Virus record (IMG/VR): IMGVR_UViG_3300027687_000681
Location: 1-23,008 of that record
Source of the DNA: a virus
Direction: 5' to 3' (one strand)
DNA length: 23,008 nt
Below are positions 22,228 through 23,008 of the stretch, piece by piece (the first letter of the stretch is position 1; each line of letters begins with the position of its first letter). The notes beneath the pieces were generated by a model, which was not told where the DNA came from, ran no database searches, and was given only the letters and a program-made list of their open reading frames with translations. A program made the position numbers and the translations under genes.

Positions 22228-22832
22228 GTTTGTATAAAATTATAAGAAACAGATATTCTCCAGTTCTTCTCACCTTTTTCTGTGTTCATATTTATATCTA
22301 CGCCATGAGGCTGCCATGCTGGAAAAAATATCATTCTACCCTCAACAGGTTCATAAGCACATACTCTCCATAATTGTTCGGGCAGATTATCTAGTCGTCT
22401 TGGCATATATGTATTAGGTCCTGGTCTCGGGTCTTCTAAAAATAATTTACCTGAGTTCTTTGGTACTTTAATATAATATACACCTGACCATAATGAGTTA
22501 GGATGCGTGTGTGTTTTGTTATAACTGTGCGTGGGATTGATATTAGCCCACATATTACCTAATCCTAGTTTAGGTTGTACACCATAATCTTTATTACATT
22601 CTTCTGCCATTTTAAATAGTTCTGATGTAAGTGGATCAAATATTTTTTTTTCATTCATGTCAGTTTTACTATGCCAACCATAACCTGAATTAGTTTTTAT
22701 CTCACCTTTAGGGTCAGCTTTCTTCCATGCTTTAATATGTTTAAATAAATATTTATTTAACTCTTTAGCATTAGGTAAGTCTTTAAAATATATAGGTGTT
22801 GGAAATAATGTTTTTCTTTGTAATGAACTCAT
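22224..22832 (-). CDS. 2OG-Fe(II) oxygenase of the TIGR02466 type
   Basis: A 202-residue paralogue of the protein at 3342-3941. It has LGNMWANINP (91-100), THTHPNSLWSGVYYIKV (107-123), FLEDPRPG (131-138), the distal His176 (FFPAWQPHGVD) and Arg192 (WRISVSYNF). The start LFPTPIYFKDLPNAKEL is typical of TIGR02466. Overlap with both neighbours is ATGA, so the three oxygenases form one tightly coupled unit. A TATAAATA inside it (22289-22296) is likely chance. Confidence 0.88.
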   Translation of the reverse strand: MSSLQRKTLFPTPIYFKDLPNAKELNKYLFKHIKAWKKADPKGEIKTNSGYGWHSKTDMNEKKIFDPLTSELFKMAEECNKDYGVQPKLGLGNMWANINPTHSYNKTHTHPNSLWSGVYYIKVPKNSGKLFLEDPRPGPNTYMPRRLDNLPEQLWRVCAYEPVEGRMIFFPAWQPHGVDINMNTEKGEKNWRISVSYNFIQT

Positions 22833-23008
22833 TTAAATGGTGTCCCACCAAACCACATAACCAATGATCTTCTCATTCCTTTTTTAACTGGTGCTACTCT
22901 ATGTCTAATAAAACTTGCAAAGAATATAGCTTGACCTTGTTTAAGATCAGGTATCTTATTCTTTTCCATAAATTCTAATTCACCACCTTTAAAAGTAGAA
23001 GGGTCTGA
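22829..23008 (-). CDS. 2OG-Fe(II) oxygenase, C-terminal 59 residues only
   Basis: The gene enters from the right edge in frame; the visible chain is SDPSTFKGGELEF, then a linker and AIFFASFIRHRVAPVKKG with the distal His, then MRRSLVMWFGG with the 2-oxoglutarate Arg. This PiuC/P4H-like end is distinct from those of the two genes that follow. The TGA at 22829-22831 overlaps the next ATG (ATGA). The HxD pair is outside the window. Confidence 0.82.
   Translation of the reverse strand, partial: SDPSTFKGGELEFMEKNKIPDLKQGQAIFFASFIRHRVAPVKKGMRRSLVMWFGGTPFK

Noticed and set aside
22289-22296. TATAAATA inside the 22224-22832 gene
   Set aside because: It sits within coding sequence (codons for D-I-N-M) 62 nt before the next start. 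It could be a promoter but the coding context gives a simpler explanation, so I did not list it.
1-23008. tRNA genes, CRISPR arrays, insertion sequences or integrase sites
   Set aside because: None seen. Nearly all DNA is covered by packed minus-strand genes, and the few gaps hold late promoter boxes, palindromes or the terminator.

Overview
The window is one AT-rich block of a T4-type contractile-tailed bacteriophage (Straboviridae-like or marine T4-superfamily myovirus). Every gene I can support is read from the minus strand, so transcription runs from high to low coordinates. Gene order matches the T4 head-neck-tail module: neck fibre position, 13, 14, 15, 16, 17, 18, 19, 20, 67, (68 position), small virion-like genes, 21, 22, 23, then a gp3-like gene, uvsY and uvsW. 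An ammonium transporter gene (amt), several 2-oxoglutarate/Fe(II) oxygenases, low GC and the absence of photosynthesis genes suggest a marine phage. A pelagiphage or another phage of a marine heterotroph is my best guess, with a T4-like cyanophage relative as the alternative. The host is inferred, not shown.

Right part (21.1-23.0 kb): three consecutive 2OG-Fe(II) oxygenase genes, the outermost cut by the window edge, joined by ATGA overlaps. A TATAAATA late promoter follows. It leads into a small beta-type protein and a coiled-coil protein that sits where T4 keeps fibritin (wac). Centre (11.4-20.1 kb): neck proteins gp13, gp14 and gp15, terminase gp16 and gp17, sheath gp18, tube gp19 and portal gp20. 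Then (6.3-11.4 kb) come the prohead core gp67, a small gene in the gp68 position, three divergent tandem paralogues of unknown virion-like type, a 57-residue gene, protease gp21, scaffold gp22 and major capsid gp23. The capsid unit ends in a strong intrinsic terminator at about 6.28 kb.

Left part (0-6.2 kb): a 46-residue zinc-ribbon gene, a 57-residue gene, a gp3-like tail completion protein, a DUF115-like Rossmann protein, uvsY, a second pair of 2OG oxygenases, uvsW and amt. A 40-bp near-perfect direct repeat (39/40) flanks amt. The copy beyond amt is an in-frame remnant of the 3' end of uvsW with its own stop codon, which is a footprint of the event that placed amt between uvsW and its former neighbour.

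Late regulation is visible as TATAAATA or CATAAATA boxes ahead of the gp22-gp23 unit, gp18, the gp3 region, the zinc-ribbon gene, possibly gp67, and the neck-fibre unit. Short perfect palindromes lie in several leaders. Scaffold, protease and capsid carry a shared candidate gp21 cleavage motif, so the assembly pathway (core gp22/gp67, portal gp20, protease gp21, capsid gp23, packaging gp16/gp17, neck gp13/14/15, tail gp18/gp19/gp3) can be read almost complete from this window. No tRNA, CRISPR or insertion sequence was seen.
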